Below, piece after piece: positions 8,386-16,968 of a DNA stretch of 64,000 nucleotides (its first letter is position 1; each line of letters starts with the position of its first letter). The stretch covers positions 62,001-126,000 of the forward strand of contig JAADHV010000128.1 of assembly GCA_013151635.1 (NCBI GenBank). Direction: 5' to 3'. A model generated the notes under the pieces. The model saw only the letters and a list, made by a program, of their open reading frames with translations, searched no databases and was not told where the DNA came from. This DNA comes from Deltaproteobacteria bacterium. GTDB lineage: Bacteria > Desulfobacterota > Desulfobacteria > Desulfobacterales > Desulfobacteraceae. The position numbers were made by a program, and so were the translations under genes.

Positions 8386-9177
8386 CTATCTCCCTTTGTA
8401 ACGGGGTTTTCTTTTTTCTCTAAAAGCTTTTAAGCCTTCTATCCTATCCTCGGTGGGAATGGTCACACGATATGCATTGGATTCAATGGCAAGACCTGTG
8501 GCAAGGTCGGTTTCAATACCTTTGTCAATTGCATACTTTGCCATCTCAACGGCTATGGGGCCGGTCTGGCCAATCATTTCAGCCATTTCCATGCATTCAT
8601 CCAGAAGAGCTCCAGGTTTTGCAACTTTGTTAACAAGGCCAATCTCAAGTGCTTCTTTGGCATCCACGCGCCGGCCTGTAAAAATCAATTCCTTGGCCTT
8701 TGCCACGCCAATGATCCTGGGCAGCCTCTGGGTGCCGCCCCCGCCGGGGATAATGGCAAGCCTTGCTTCTGTTAATCCCATGCTTGCATTTTGGGATGCA
8801 ATACGGATATCAGATGCAAGGGCAACTTCAGTGCCGCCGCCGAGGGCAATCCCGTTCACGGCTGAAATCACCGGGATGGGGAGATTCTGGATGGACGTCA
8901 AAAGGTTTCTGATGGTGATGATAAATTTTTTTACTTCACCAGGGGTTAATCCTGCCCTTTCTTTTAAATCAGCTCCTGCACAGAATGATTTTTCCCCGGC
9001 CCCTGTAATGATAACGGCCCTTATATCAGTGCGGTATTGAAGAGCGTCAATCTGGTCCCTTATGGCATATAACAGATCAAAATTGAGGCAATTCATTACT
9101 TTTGGCCTGTTCATTGTCAGAATAACAGCCTTTGTTTTTTCTTCAACCAGCAATAACGGCTCATGGCTTTTGCTCAT
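8386..9177 (-). CDS. Enoyl-CoA hydratase/isomerase (methylglutaconyl-CoA hydratase candidate)
   Basis: A crotonase-fold hydratase of about 263 residues. The oxyanion-hole segments KSFCAGADLKERA and AVNGIALGGGTEVALASDIRIAS are intact. The second catalytic glutamate is expected around MGLTEARLAIIPGGGGTQRL, and both positions (TEA, IPG) are present. It would hydrate an enoyl-CoA; between acyl-CoA dehydrogenase and carboxyltransferase genes the likely substrate is 3-methylglutaconyl-CoA, with crotonyl-CoA as an alternative. The ATG at 9177 is chosen because GGAGG precedes it by 7 bases; a longer frame would overlap the dehydrogenase. Confidence 0.87.
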   Translation of the reverse strand: MSKSHEPLLLVEEKTKAVILTMNRPKVMNCLNFDLLYAIRDQIDALQYRTDIRAVIITGAGEKSFCAGADLKERAGLTPGEVKKFIITIRNLLTSIQNLPIPVISAVNGIALGGGTEVALASDIRIASQNASMGLTEARLAIIPGGGGTQRLPRIIGVAKAKELIFTGRRVDAKEALEIGLVNKVAKPGALLDECMEMAEMIGQTGPIAVEMAKYAIDKGIETDLATGLAIESNAYRVTIPTEDRIEGLKAFREKRKPRYKGR

Positions 9178-9214
9178 ATATTTTCCTCCGGTATTAAACC
9201 ATTGCTTGTCAGCA

Positions 9215-10363
9215 TCAGCAGCCAATATATCTTGAAATTACAATGCGCTGGACCTCGGACGTTCCTTCACCTATTTCCAGGAGTTTCTGGTCCCTGTAAA
9301 ACCTTTCCACATTATATTCTTTCATAAGACCGTACCCCCCGTGGATCTGGACGGCGTGGTCAACAACCCTGGACATGACTTCAGAACAATACAGCTTGCC
9401 CATGGCAGCTTCTTTCTCAAAGGGGCGCTTATTGCTTTTCAGCCAGCAGGCCTTGTAGAGAAGGTTCCTGGCGCATTCAATTTCCATGGCGCAATCTGCA
9501 AGCTTGAAAGCTATGGCCTGGAATTTTGATATGGGCTGGCCGAATTGTTCTCTTTCCCTGGCATATTTCAAACCAAGGTCATATGCGCCCTGGGCTCCGC
9601 CAAGCCCCATGGCCCCGATGGAAAGCCTTCCCCCGTCAAGAGTGGACAGCATCTGGTGGAATCCGTCACCTTTTTTCCCAAGGATGTTTTCCTTTGGGAC
9701 TCTCACATTATCAAAATAGAGCTCAGCAGTATTGGAAGCTCGCCACATGAGTTTCTTGTGCATGGGTACAGCTTTGAACCCCGGGGTTCCTTTTTCAACA
9801 AGGATACACGAATATTCAGGTTTGCCGTTGTCCCTTGTGCCAGTAACAGCCTGGACAGTAACACCCATTGTCATATCGCAGGCAGCATTGGTAATAAATA
9901 TTTTAGACCCGTTAATGACCCATTCGTCTCCCTCAAGAACAGCAGTTGTCCTGCTGCCGCCGGCATCAGAGCCTGCCGTGGGTTCTGTCAGGCCAAATCC
10001 CCAAAGGCCTTCTCCTGCACAAAGTCTGGGCAGGTATTTTTGTTTCTGCTCTTGTGTTCCAAAATAGTAGATGGGGCCGATACCGAGGGAATTGCCTGCT
10101 GCAATTGTGGCTGCCTGGGAGCCGTCAATCCTGGCAATTTCTTCAACCCCGATAATGTATGAGATATAGTCCATTTCCTGGCCTTCATACTTTTCTGAAA
10201 CAAACATGCCGAAAAGACCGATTTCTCCCATCTTTCGAGTAAGCTTCTCGGAAAATTCCTCTTTTTCGTCAAGCTCGCCTGCAATGGGGGCGATCTCTTT
10301 CTGGGCAAACTTTCTTACTTCCTTACGGATCATTTCCTGCTCTTTGGTAAGGTCAAAATCCAC
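9215..10363 (-). CDS. Acyl-CoA dehydrogenase
   Basis: A 382-residue flavin acyl-CoA dehydrogenase, the first gene of the operon, which oxidises an acyl-CoA to the 2-enoyl-CoA and passes electrons to ETF. FAD/substrate motifs GFGLTEPTAGSDAGG and GGYGLMKEYNVERFYRD are clear. The C-terminal EIGEGTSEVQRIVISR keeps the general-base glutamate in the MCAD-type position. Human-type isovaleryl-CoA dehydrogenase has alanine there and its glutamate in an internal LDLER motif; here that motif is LDGGR. Isovaleryl-CoA is favoured by context, but short straight or branched substrates are open. GTG start at 10363 has AAAGGAGG 7 bases upstream. Confidence 0.9.
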   Translation of the reverse strand: MDFDLTKEQEMIRKEVRKFAQKEIAPIAGELDEKEEFSEKLTRKMGEIGLFGMFVSEKYEGQEMDYISYIIGVEEIARIDGSQAATIAAGNSLGIGPIYYFGTQEQKQKYLPRLCAGEGLWGFGLTEPTAGSDAGGSRTTAVLEGDEWVINGSKIFITNAACDMTMGVTVQAVTGTRDNGKPEYSCILVEKGTPGFKAVPMHKKLMWRASNTAELYFDNVRVPKENILGKKGDGFHQMLSTLDGGRLSIGAMGLGGAQGAYDLGLKYAREREQFGQPISKFQAIAFKLADCAMEIECARNLLYKACWLKSNKRPFEKEAAMGKLYCSEVMSRVVDHAVQIHGGYGLMKEYNVERFYRDQKLLEIGEGTSEVQRIVISRYIGC

Positions 10364-10448
10364 CCTTTGCCTCCTTTGTATTATAAGTTATGTATTTTTT
10401 GTTCATGGCTTTTAACAATAAAATCGCTCAACAATTTAAAAAACTGAT

Positions 10449-10461
10449 CGAGCGCTCAGTC
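10449..10461. promoter_or_regulatory. Operator-like 13-mer upstream of the acyl-CoA dehydrogenase operon
   Basis: The sequence CGAGCGCTCAGTC, centred on the palindrome GAGCGCTC, lies about 90 bases before the dehydrogenase start and just downstream of the promoter elements. The same 13-mer occurs upstream of tetR (16138-16150) and upstream of the acyl-CoA ligase (34649-34661). It is the probable binding site of the TetR protein encoded at 16.2 kb. A degenerate half site (TGAGCGA on the minus strand) lies about 15 bases further downstream. Confidence 0.65.
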
Positions 10462-10473
10462 TATATTCAAGAT

Positions 10474-10501
10474 ACTATATTTAAAGCAATTAATTTGTCA
10501 A
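10474..10501 (-). promoter_or_regulatory. Sigma-70-type promoter of the acyl-CoA dehydrogenase operon
   Basis: On the minus strand a consensus -35 TTGACA (10501-10496) is followed after 16 bases by TATAGT (10479-10474), a good -10. The operator-like 13-mer begins 12 bases downstream, the position expected for repression by a TetR protein. Confidence 0.6.
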
Positions 10502-10607
10502 TTGCTTTTTTATTAATCTGGATATTTGCCATAAGGGCAGCGATTTTGCTTAAAGGTTTAAACCGGCTTGCACCGGAAGCTCTTTTTTCCATCTAATGAA
10601 CTGGAAT

Positions 10608-11744
10608 TTAGCGGCATTGCACAATAAGTTTTTTTATCTGTTTTTTAAAATTCGTGGCGGGCCGGCCCTTTAAGAGATCTAATGCTTTTTCGTAATTTTC
10701 TATGGCTTTGGATTTTTTTTCCATTTTCTGATACGCCATTCCAGCATGATAATAAAACCAGGGGTTTTTATCTGAAATTTTTACTGCGGCCTGAAATTGA
10801 TGCAATGCTTTTGAATATTGCTGATTGATGTATAGTATCCATCCAAGGATATCCATGGTCTTTGGATTGCCAGGGAATTTTTCCACACCCTTTTGGGCAT
10901 AGAAAAGCGCTTGGCCTTTATCTTTGAGCCTGTCATTATAGATTAATGCCATTTCCTGAAAAGGCAGTTCTGATTTCGGGTTGGCACTCATCAGCCTTTT
11001 ATAAGTATTAACCGCTTTTTCATATTCTTTTTTTCCCATATATGCGTCAGCCAGGAATTTATAACTTTGAGGTATGGGAGGATAGAGATCTGTCAGTATT
11101 CCGGCCTGTTTTATGACAGCATCGAATTTTTTTTGTTCAAGTCTGATCCTGCAAAGAGAGAAGTTTGCATTCAGAAAAATTTTTGTAGGGATATTTTTCT
11201 TTTTTAGTATGGAGTTATAGTAAATTCCGGCCTCGCCAGTTTTGCCTTGTTTTAGCAAAAGACTTGCCAGTTCCATTATTAGATCATTGGAGTCATTAAT
11301 AATTTTTATACCCTGCTTGCAAATAGCCTCTGCTTTTTTAAAGTCTTCCAGTGCGGAATATGTCCAGGCAAGCGCAAGATAGAGATCAGTAAATTCAGGA
11401 TGCTGTTTTTTGAAAGCAGCGGATTGGTTTTTAAAGTTTTTTTCTTCACCCAGACCTTTATATGCAGCCGCAAGGTATGCCATTGCTTTAAGACTGTTTC
11501 CATTATAAGTAAGAATTTTTTTACACAGGTCGGCAGAATCCTGAAATCGGCCTTTTTGAAGATATTTGCCGGCGATCCACTCAAGTCGGGGAATGTCCTT
11601 TTCTGAATGAATGACAATCTCCCCTTGGATGGGAAGCTTTTCAGGTTCCATAATGCTTGCATTCGCAGAGTCTGCAATAGAAAAAAAAAGTACTGAAAAA
11701 ATAATCGTGATCAAGAAAAAATTTTTAGCTTTACGGATATTCAT
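10608..11744 (-). CDS. Exported TPR-repeat protein
   Basis: A 378-residue protein with an N-terminal signal peptide (positive MNIRKAK, hydrophobic core, ADSANA cleavage region) followed by about eight tetratricopeptide repeats. The C-terminal repeats (TMDILGWILYINQQYSKAL and NPWFYYHAGMAYQKM) closely resemble the end of the large TPR lipoprotein at 22.5-24.8 kb. That places it among TPR proteins seen with PEP-CTERM/exosortase systems. It lies back to back with a PEP-CTERM gene. A periplasmic scaffold role in export or exopolysaccharide assembly is inferred. Confidence 0.8.
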   Translation of the reverse strand: MNIRKAKNFFLITIIFSVLFFSIADSANASIMEPEKLPIQGEIVIHSEKDIPRLEWIAGKYLQKGRFQDSADLCKKILTYNGNSLKAMAYLAAAYKGLGEEKNFKNQSAAFKKQHPEFTDLYLALAWTYSALEDFKKAEAICKQGIKIINDSNDLIMELASLLLKQGKTGEAGIYYNSILKKKNIPTKIFLNANFSLCRIRLEQKKFDAVIKQAGILTDLYPPIPQSYKFLADAYMGKKEYEKAVNTYKRLMSANPKSELPFQEMALIYNDRLKDKGQALFYAQKGVEKFPGNPKTMDILGWILYINQQYSKALHQFQAAVKISDKNPWFYYHAGMAYQKMEKKSKAIENYEKALDLLKGRPATNFKKQIKKLIVQCR

Positions 11745-12060
11745 ACCAGGAGTCCTAAATTAAGGTGATCAATTGAATTAACTACGATATCATGCCTGTT
11801 TGTAAAGTCAATACATGAAAATCGGTATTATAATAGCACTATGTAATTTTTTTCATAAATATGTTACATTTTTTTCATAATCTATGATTACAGAAAAATG
11901 ATGCTGAAAAATATGATAAACAATTTAGTATATAACCTTTTGTATTAACAATATAAATAGATTTAATTTCTTGGTGCTTGTACTAATGGCACATAACATG
12001 CAATATTTAGTTACAATATAATTATAGGAAAAAATTGAGATTAATTTAAAGGAGTTAACA
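11745..12060. other. AT-rich divergent intergenic region
   Basis: This 316-base gap separates the divergent TPR and PEP-CTERM genes. It holds a near-consensus sigma-54 promoter (11987-12003), two close direct copies of a T-run followed by CATAA near 11845-11880, and AAAGGAG before the PEP-CTERM start. I see no further gene. Confidence 0.6.
11987..12003 (+). promoter_or_regulatory. Sigma-54 (RpoN) promoter candidate for the PEP-CTERM gene
   Basis: TGGCAC, five bases, then ATGCA gives the GG and GC doublets exactly 12 bases apart, with one mismatch to TGGCAC-N5-TTGCA. It lies about 58 bases before the ATG. RpoN control of PEP-CTERM genes is known from floc-forming bacteria. Confidence 0.6.
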
Positions 12061-12984
12061 ATGAAAAAAATTTTAATTTTATTAGTAGCCGGACTCATGG
12101 TGACGGGCTTTACCATGACTGCTTCGGCAAGTGATTATTATGAGTTTTCACAATTTAGTGGTTCAGGATCTGAATATGACCTTGCCTGCTATGGTAATGA
12201 CATCTATTATGGCTCTGGCACGTCTGTCTATAAGACAACGGTTTCAGTGGCAGATCCAGCTAAAAAAGATGAACCAAAGTTTTTGGCAGATGGCAGTACT
12301 CCTAATCCAAACTATCAGCCAAGATCCTTTACAACACCGGTAAGTATTGTTTTGTCAGGCGCACCTAGTTCGCTAACTGGTGGATCTATCGGGGAAATGT
12401 ATGTTGATTCTAATTATATTTATACTATCGCCGCTGTATCTGGTGGTGTCATCTATTCTTTTGACAAGGTAACCGGGGCCTATAATAGCACAGTTGTAAC
12501 AGGAGATGGTGCCGTAAGCGGTTACGGATGGGGGAATGCATCCATGTTATCATTCGGTGGCGGGAAGTGGTGGTTGGGAGCTGAGGGTAGTAGTAGCGGC
12601 GGTAATATTTATTATTCAACAGGCGGTTTATGGACAAAGGCATTTGGCACAGTGCCGACCATCGGTGGAGACCATCTTGATGGAATGGAATATGTAAATG
12701 GTGCTATCTGGACGGCAGATATGACATCAAAGTTTTTACAAAAATACTCTTTGACTGGCACTTTGTTAGGTCAATGGGAATATACTGGTGGAGTAAATTA
12801 TCTTGAAGGTATGGGATTTGGTGCTCTGGGTCACTTCTGGGCTGGTGATGGTAGCAAAATGTTTGAGCTGGGTGGAGGAAATGTTCAGGAGAGTTTAAAT
12901 ACAGTTCCGGAACCTGCCACAATGCTTCTTTTTGGTATTGGCCTCTTAGGGGTTGCAGGACTCAGCAGGAAGAAACACAGCTAA
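12061..12984 (+). CDS. PEP-CTERM sorting-domain protein
   Basis: A 307-residue exported protein. Residues 1-24 form a signal peptide ending TASAS. The body is rich in Gly, Ser, Tyr and Trp with repeated short beta motifs (IYSFDKVTG, MEYVNGAIWTADM, LQKYSLTG), which suggests a beta-propeller-like fold. The C-terminus is a textbook PEP-CTERM signal: VPEPATMLLFGIGLLGVAGL followed by SRKK. Exosortase would cleave at PEP and release the protein to the envelope or matrix. No exosortase gene is in the window. Start has AAAGGAG 6-7 bases upstream, and a strong terminator follows. Confidence 0.92.
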   Translation: MKKILILLVAGLMVTGFTMTASASDYYEFSQFSGSGSEYDLACYGNDIYYGSGTSVYKTTVSVADPAKKDEPKFLADGSTPNPNYQPRSFTTPVSIVLSGAPSSLTGGSIGEMYVDSNYIYTIAAVSGGVIYSFDKVTGAYNSTVVTGDGAVSGYGWGNASMLSFGGGKWWLGAEGSSSGGNIYYSTGGLWTKAFGTVPTIGGDHLDGMEYVNGAIWTADMTSKFLQKYSLTGTLLGQWEYTGGVNYLEGMGFGALGHFWAGDGSKMFELGGGNVQESLNTVPEPATMLLFGIGLLGVAGLSRKKHS

Positions 12985-13373
12985 TATGGCAAAGTTTAGC
13001 ATGTAAATGCTTGAATGATTTTTTTTAAAGGGCAGAAAAAATGTTTTTTTCTGCCCTTTTTGTTTGCCCGGTATAGCGGATAAACCCAGACGGCGTCAAC
13101 CTGACGCCACCCCAATCAGGGGGAAGATAATCCGAATTGCAAAGGCGTTGCTGGTCACGGCAGAGCCTGATAAATGTCAAAAGCATTATCCTGAAATCAG
13201 CCCTTTTGAAAATATTGCTGGTATTTACCAAGATTTTATGTTTGAATCCTATTTGAAATAGCAGGCAAAAAGGGAAACAAACTCATGTTGACCATCATCA
13301 TTAGCCTGTTCTACACAGTGAATCTGAAAATTCTACAGGACTATTTTTTACTTTTAACCAAGGGGGTTAAGAT
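12985..13373. other. Intergenic region between PEP-CTERM and copper ATPase genes
   Basis: After the terminator at 13027-13061 comes about 200 bases of visibly higher GC with a small palindrome (GGCGTCA-ACC-TGACGCC, 13092-13108). Short open frames on both strands here have no recognisable product. The stretch could be a decayed fragment of a lost gene or element. The last 110 bases are AT-rich and should hold the copA promoter; I could not pick a convincing one. Confidence 0.4.
13027..13061 (+). terminator. Strong rho-independent terminator
   Basis: AAAGGGCAGAAAAAA pairs perfectly with its complement after a 2-base gap, and the 3' arm runs into TTTTT. It ends the PEP-CTERM transcript. The symmetric A and T runs could let it work in both directions. 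Confidence 0.9.
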
Positions 13374-15881
13374 ATGCAACACAATTATAAAGTAACCGGC
13401 ATGTCATGTGCAGGTTGTCAAACCAGCGTAGAAGGTGCGCTTGGCAATTTAAAGGAAGTAACAAATGTAAAGGTTGATTTGAAACAATCAGAAGTTTTGA
13501 TTGAAATGACTTCTCATATTGCATTGGAAAAATTACAGGAAACTTTATTAAAGGCCGGTCTGCATTATACCATTGAAATGCCCGGTACTGAACATCATGA
13601 TCACCTTCATGACGAAATCTTAAGACAAAAAGGAAACGGTGTCTATTACTGCCCTATGCACTGCGAGGATGAAAAAACCTATGATGAGCACGGCAGTTGT
13701 CCTGTGTGCGGCATGGATTTGCTTGAACAACCTGGCCTTGTTCAAGGTACAGAGTATACTTGCCCGATGCATCCTGAAATTGTAAAGGATAAACCGGGTG
13801 CCTGCCCTGTCTGTGGAATGGATTTAACACCGTTAAACCCAAGTGACAGCAATGAACAAAAAATATATAAAGAACTGCTCAAAAAAATGAAAATAGCAAT
13901 AGCCTTTTCTCTGCCCATTTTTATTATAGCCATGGGAGATCTAATACCAGGAAAACCATTAACAAATGTTATGGATCAGCAAAGCTGGAATTGGGTGCAA
14001 TTTATTTTAACATTACCGGTTGTTTTTTATGCCTGCTGGATGTTTTTTGTCCGCGCTTATAAATCTATTGTTACATGGAATTTAAACATGTTTACCCTTG
14101 TGGGTATAGGAACTGGAGTTGCTTTTCTTTTCAGCGTGACAGGTATGTTTTTCCCTGATGTCTTCCCTGACGAATTTAAAACCGAGGCTGGAACCGTTTA
14201 TCTGTATTTTGAAGCTACTGCAGTCATTTTAACCTTGGTTTTATTAGGGCAATTGTTAGAAGCAAGAGCGCACAGTCAGACAAGCGGAGCCTTGAAAGAA
14301 CTTTTAAAATTAGCCCCTTCAGAAGCCGTTTTGATCGAAAATGGAGAAGACAAGGTTATTTCCATACACGATATTAAAGAAGGCGATTTATTGAGGGTAA
14401 AGCCGGGCGATAAAATTCCGGTGGATGGGAAAATTACCCAGGGACAAAGTAATGTCGATGAATCTATGATTTCAGGTGAGCCTATTCCTGTTGATAAAAC
14501 CGAGGGCGATAAAGTAAGTTCAGGAACTATTAATGGCACAAAATCTTTTGTGATGATTGCACAAAGAGTGGGGGCGGATACCTTGCTTTCTCAAATTATT
14601 CAAATGGTGAATGATGCCAGTCGCTCTCGTGCGCCTATTCAAAAACTGGCAGATACTATTTCTAAATATTTTGTGCCTATTGTTATACTGGTATCACTGG
14701 TAACATTTGGCGTCTGGGGTGTTTTCGGACCCGAACCAGCTTATGTTTATGGTTTTGTTAATGCCATAGCTGTGTTGATTATTGCCTGCCCTTGTGCTTT
14801 GGGTCTGGCTACACCCATGTCAGTAATGGTGGGTGTAGGAAAGGGAGCCCAGTCGGGTATTTTAATAAAAAATGCAGAAGCGTTGGAGACTATGGACAAG
14901 GTAGACGTTTTGATTACCGATAAAACAGGAACAATCACACAGGGGAAACCCTCAGTAGAAAAAGTTTTTGCGATGGATGTTAAAACTTCTGATGATTTGT
15001 TACAGAAAATAGCATCGCTCAATCAGTACAGTGAGCACCCATTGGCCGAAGCCGTTGTAAAATATGCCAAAGAAAAAGGGGTTACTCTGATAGATGTAAA
15101 GGATTTTGAAGCTATTGCAGGTAAAGGGGTTGTCGGAACAGTTAAAGAAAAGAAAATTACTTTGGGAAATATAAAATTGATGGAAAAAGCAAATGTAACG
15201 GTTCCTGCTGATTTAAATTCACAGATAATAACAGAGCAGAAGCTTGGGAAAACAGTTTCATATATTGCTGTTGACAGCATGGCTTTGGGTTATGTGGCCA
15301 TTTCCGATGCTATAAAAGAAAGCAGTAAAAGTGCTATTTCAGAATTACTGAACAAAGGCGTAAAAGTAATTATGATGACAGGCGATAATGGCAATACTGC
15401 AAAAGCTGTTGCTGCTGAATTGCATTTAAGCGATTTTACAGCCGAATGTTTACCAGAAGATAAATTGAATAAGATAAAAGAACTTCAGGCACAGGGTAAA
15501 ATTGTTGCGATGGCAGGAGACGGGATTAACGATTCTCCCGCTCTGGCGCAGTCAGATGTCGGCATAGCTATGGGAACAGGAACGGATGTAGCCATAGAAA
15601 GTGCGGAAATCACCTTGGTTAAAGGAGATTTGCAGGGCATTGTAAAAGCAAAAAACTTAAGCCACGAGGTGATGAAAAATATAAAACAAAATCTGTTTTT
15701 TGCATTCATATACAACATTTCAGGTGTACCTGTTGCGGCCGGCGTTTTATTTCCTGTTTTCGGAATTTTACTTTCTCCAATGATTGCTGCTACAGCCATG
15801 AGTTTTAGCTCTGTTTCCGTAATTGTAAATTCTTTGAGGTTAAGAAAAGTATCTCTGAATACCGGCATGGCCGGAGCATGA
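13374..15881 (+). CDS. copA: Copper/heavy-metal translocating P1B-type ATPase
   Basis: An 835-residue P1B ATPase that pumps Cu(I) (or Ag) out of the cytoplasm. Domains in order: HMA metal-binding domain with GMSCAGC (residues 9-15); two heavy-metal-binding zinc-ribbon-like modules, YCPMHCEDE...CPVCGMD and YTCPMHPE...CPVCGMD (about 90-160); transmembrane region; actuator [11 protein letters not shown] metal site in [13 protein letters not shown] (about 470); phosphorylation motif DKTGT (about 516); MTGDN and [10 protein letters not shown]. The tandem modules plus HMA are more common in Bacteroidetes-type pumps, and codon use is more AT-rich (many TTA and AAA) than in neighbouring operons, hinting at transfer. 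No copper regulator or chaperone is adjacent. Confidence 0.93.
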   Translation: MQHNYKVTGMSCAGCQTSVEGALGNLKEVTNVKVDLKQSEVLIEMTSHIALEKLQETLLKAGLHYTIEMPGTEHHDHLHDEILRQKGNGVYYCPMHCEDEKTYDEHGSCPVCGMDLLEQPGLVQGTEYTCPMHPEIVKDKPGACPVCGMDLTPLNPSDSNEQKIYKELLKKMKIAIAFSLPIFIIAMGDLIPGKPLTNVMDQQSWNWVQFILTLPVVFYACWMFFVRAYKSIVTWNLNMFTLVGIGTGVAFLFSVTGMFFPDVFPDEFKTEAGTVYLYFEATAVILTLVLLGQLLEARAHSQTSGALKELLKLAPSEAVLIENGEDKVISIHDIKEGDLLRVKPGDKIPVDGKITQGQSNVDESMISGEPIPVDKTEGDKVSSGTINGTKSFVMIAQRVGADTLLSQIIQMVNDASRSRAPIQKLADTISKYFVPIVILVSLVTFGVWGVFGPEPAYVYGFVNAIAVLIIACPCALGLATPMSVMVGVGKGAQSGILIKNAEALETMDKVDVLITDKTGTITQGKPSVEKVFAMDVKTSDDLLQKIASLNQYSEHPLAEAVVKYAKEKGVTLIDVKDFEAIAGKGVVGTVKEKKITLGNIKLMEKANVTVPADLNSQIITEQKLGKTVSYIAVDSMALGYVAISDAIKESSKSAISELLNKGVKVIMMTGDNGNTAKAVAAELHLSDFTAECLPEDKLNKIKELQAQGKIVAMAGDGINDSPALAQSDVGIAMGTGTDVAIESAEITLVKGDLQGIVKAKNLSHEVMKNIKQNLFFAFIYNISGVPVAAGVLFPVFGILLSPMIAATAMSFSSVSVIVNSLRLRKVSLNTGMAGA

Positions 15882-16198
15882 TTGGCCACAACAAAAGATG
15901 AAAGTACCATTTTCCATTTGGCTGAAACTTTCATATAAAATAAAGTGGAAGAGAATGATTGGGGAAAAAATAATTAAACTGTATAAATAATTTGCTCTTT
16001 TGTTTTTTAATAGCACTACTGGCCAGTAATTTTCTTATTTTATGCCGGATTCGAACAAAATCGCTACCGTTATGGCAAATATCCAGGGGTGAATATATTT
16101 CCTTGACAAGTTATTGAATAAATGCAAGAAAATCTATGACTGAGCGCTCGTTCGAGCAATATATATTGATAATATGCTAAAGAAAAAGGAGTGGTCAT
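15882..16198. other. Intergenic region upstream of tetR
   Basis: This 317-base gap contains no convincing gene. Its 3' part holds a TTGACA (16103-16108) and the operator-like 13-mer (16138-16150) with a following half site (TTCGAG, 16151-16156). AAAAAGGAG precedes the TTG start of tetR. The 5' part is featureless AT-rich sequence. Confidence 0.5.
16138..16157. promoter_or_regulatory. Operator-like site in the tetR promoter
   Basis: The reverse complement of the shared 13-mer (GACTGAGCGCTCG) is extended by TTCGAGC, giving a longer partial palindrome. It lies 42-61 bases before the TetR start and 30 bases after a TTGACA. This fits autorepression by the TetR protein. Confidence 0.65.
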
Positions 16199-16849
16199 TT
16201 GGGAAGAATTAAAAAATCCAAAATTCCACTGGCTGACACGGAAGTCCCGACACAGATAAAAAACCCTGAACTGGTCCGGGAAAAAAGGCGGAAGATTATT
16301 GATTCCACGGTCAAGCTTTTTATTGAACACGGGTATCACAAGACGACAACAAGAATGATTGCAAAGGCTGCTAATTTTTCCATAGGTTCCTTATATGAAT
16401 ATGTAAGTTCCAAAGAAGACCTTTTATACCTGGTATGTAAAGCCATCCATGAGGAAGTCCGGAATGCGGTTGAAAATGCTTTATCAAATACGGATAAGGG
16501 AAAAGAAAAACTCGCAGGGGTTATTCGTCAATATTTTTATGTCTGCGATAAGATGGCGGACCATATACTCCTTATGTACCAGGTGACCCAGTTTCTTCCG
16601 GAAAAATGGAAGGAAAGGGTTCTTATGAACGAGTTGAACATCACCGATATTTTTATCAATGCACTTTCGTCCCTTTCAGGCAGGGGCAGTTTCCCTGAGC
16701 TTGATGACAGAATATTGAACCTGGCAGGTCACAACATCTCTGTCCTGGGCCAGATGTGGGCCTTTCGGCGCTGGCATGTGCAAAGAAATTTTACCATCAA
16801 AGAGTATATTACAATTCAAACCGACTTTATCCTTGGACTGATATTTTAA
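16199..16849 (+). CDS. TetR/AcrR-family transcriptional regulator of acyl-CoA genes
   Basis: A 216-residue TetR protein. The N-terminal helix-turn-helix (about residues 30-75) reads IDSTVKLFIEHGYHKTTTRMIAKAA and SIGSLYEYVSSKEDLL. The C-terminal ligand domain is helical and unassigned; FadR-type TetR proteins bind acyl-CoA there. The start is TTG at 16199 with AGGAG 8 bases upstream. It precedes icmF, and a shared 13-mer in its own promoter also lies before the acyl-CoA dehydrogenase operon and the 34.5 kb ligase. I infer a repressor released by an acyl-CoA. Confidence 0.87.
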   Translation: MGRIKKSKIPLADTEVPTQIKNPELVREKRRKIIDSTVKLFIEHGYHKTTTRMIAKAANFSIGSLYEYVSSKEDLLYLVCKAIHEEVRNAVENALSNTDKGKEKLAGVIRQYFYVCDKMADHILLMYQVTQFLPEKWKERVLMNELNITDIFINALSSLSGRGSFPELDDRILNLAGHNISVLGQMWAFRRWHVQRNFTIKEYITIQTDFILGLIF

Positions 16850-16968
16850 GGAAAATAAAAAATTTTCATTTATTTTTTCATGTTTTTATGCCAGTTACAA
16901 TATAGCGCATAAACTTTGTTTAGTTTGGTCAAACTCCCGAATGTCTGAAAAGGAGAAATAATTAAGTC

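Noticed and set aside
10390-10596. 68-codon open frame between the acyl-CoA dehydrogenase and TPR genes
   Set aside because: It runs across the promoter and operator-like site, has no ribosome site and no recognisable product.
13025-13261. Short frames on both strands between PEP-CTERM gene and copA
   Set aside because: They overlap a clear terminator and a palindrome and resemble no family; kept only as intergenic sequence.
16850-16968. Cobalamin riboswitch before icmF
   Set aside because: The gap is only 119 bases and lacks a B12-box-like or conserved stem pattern.
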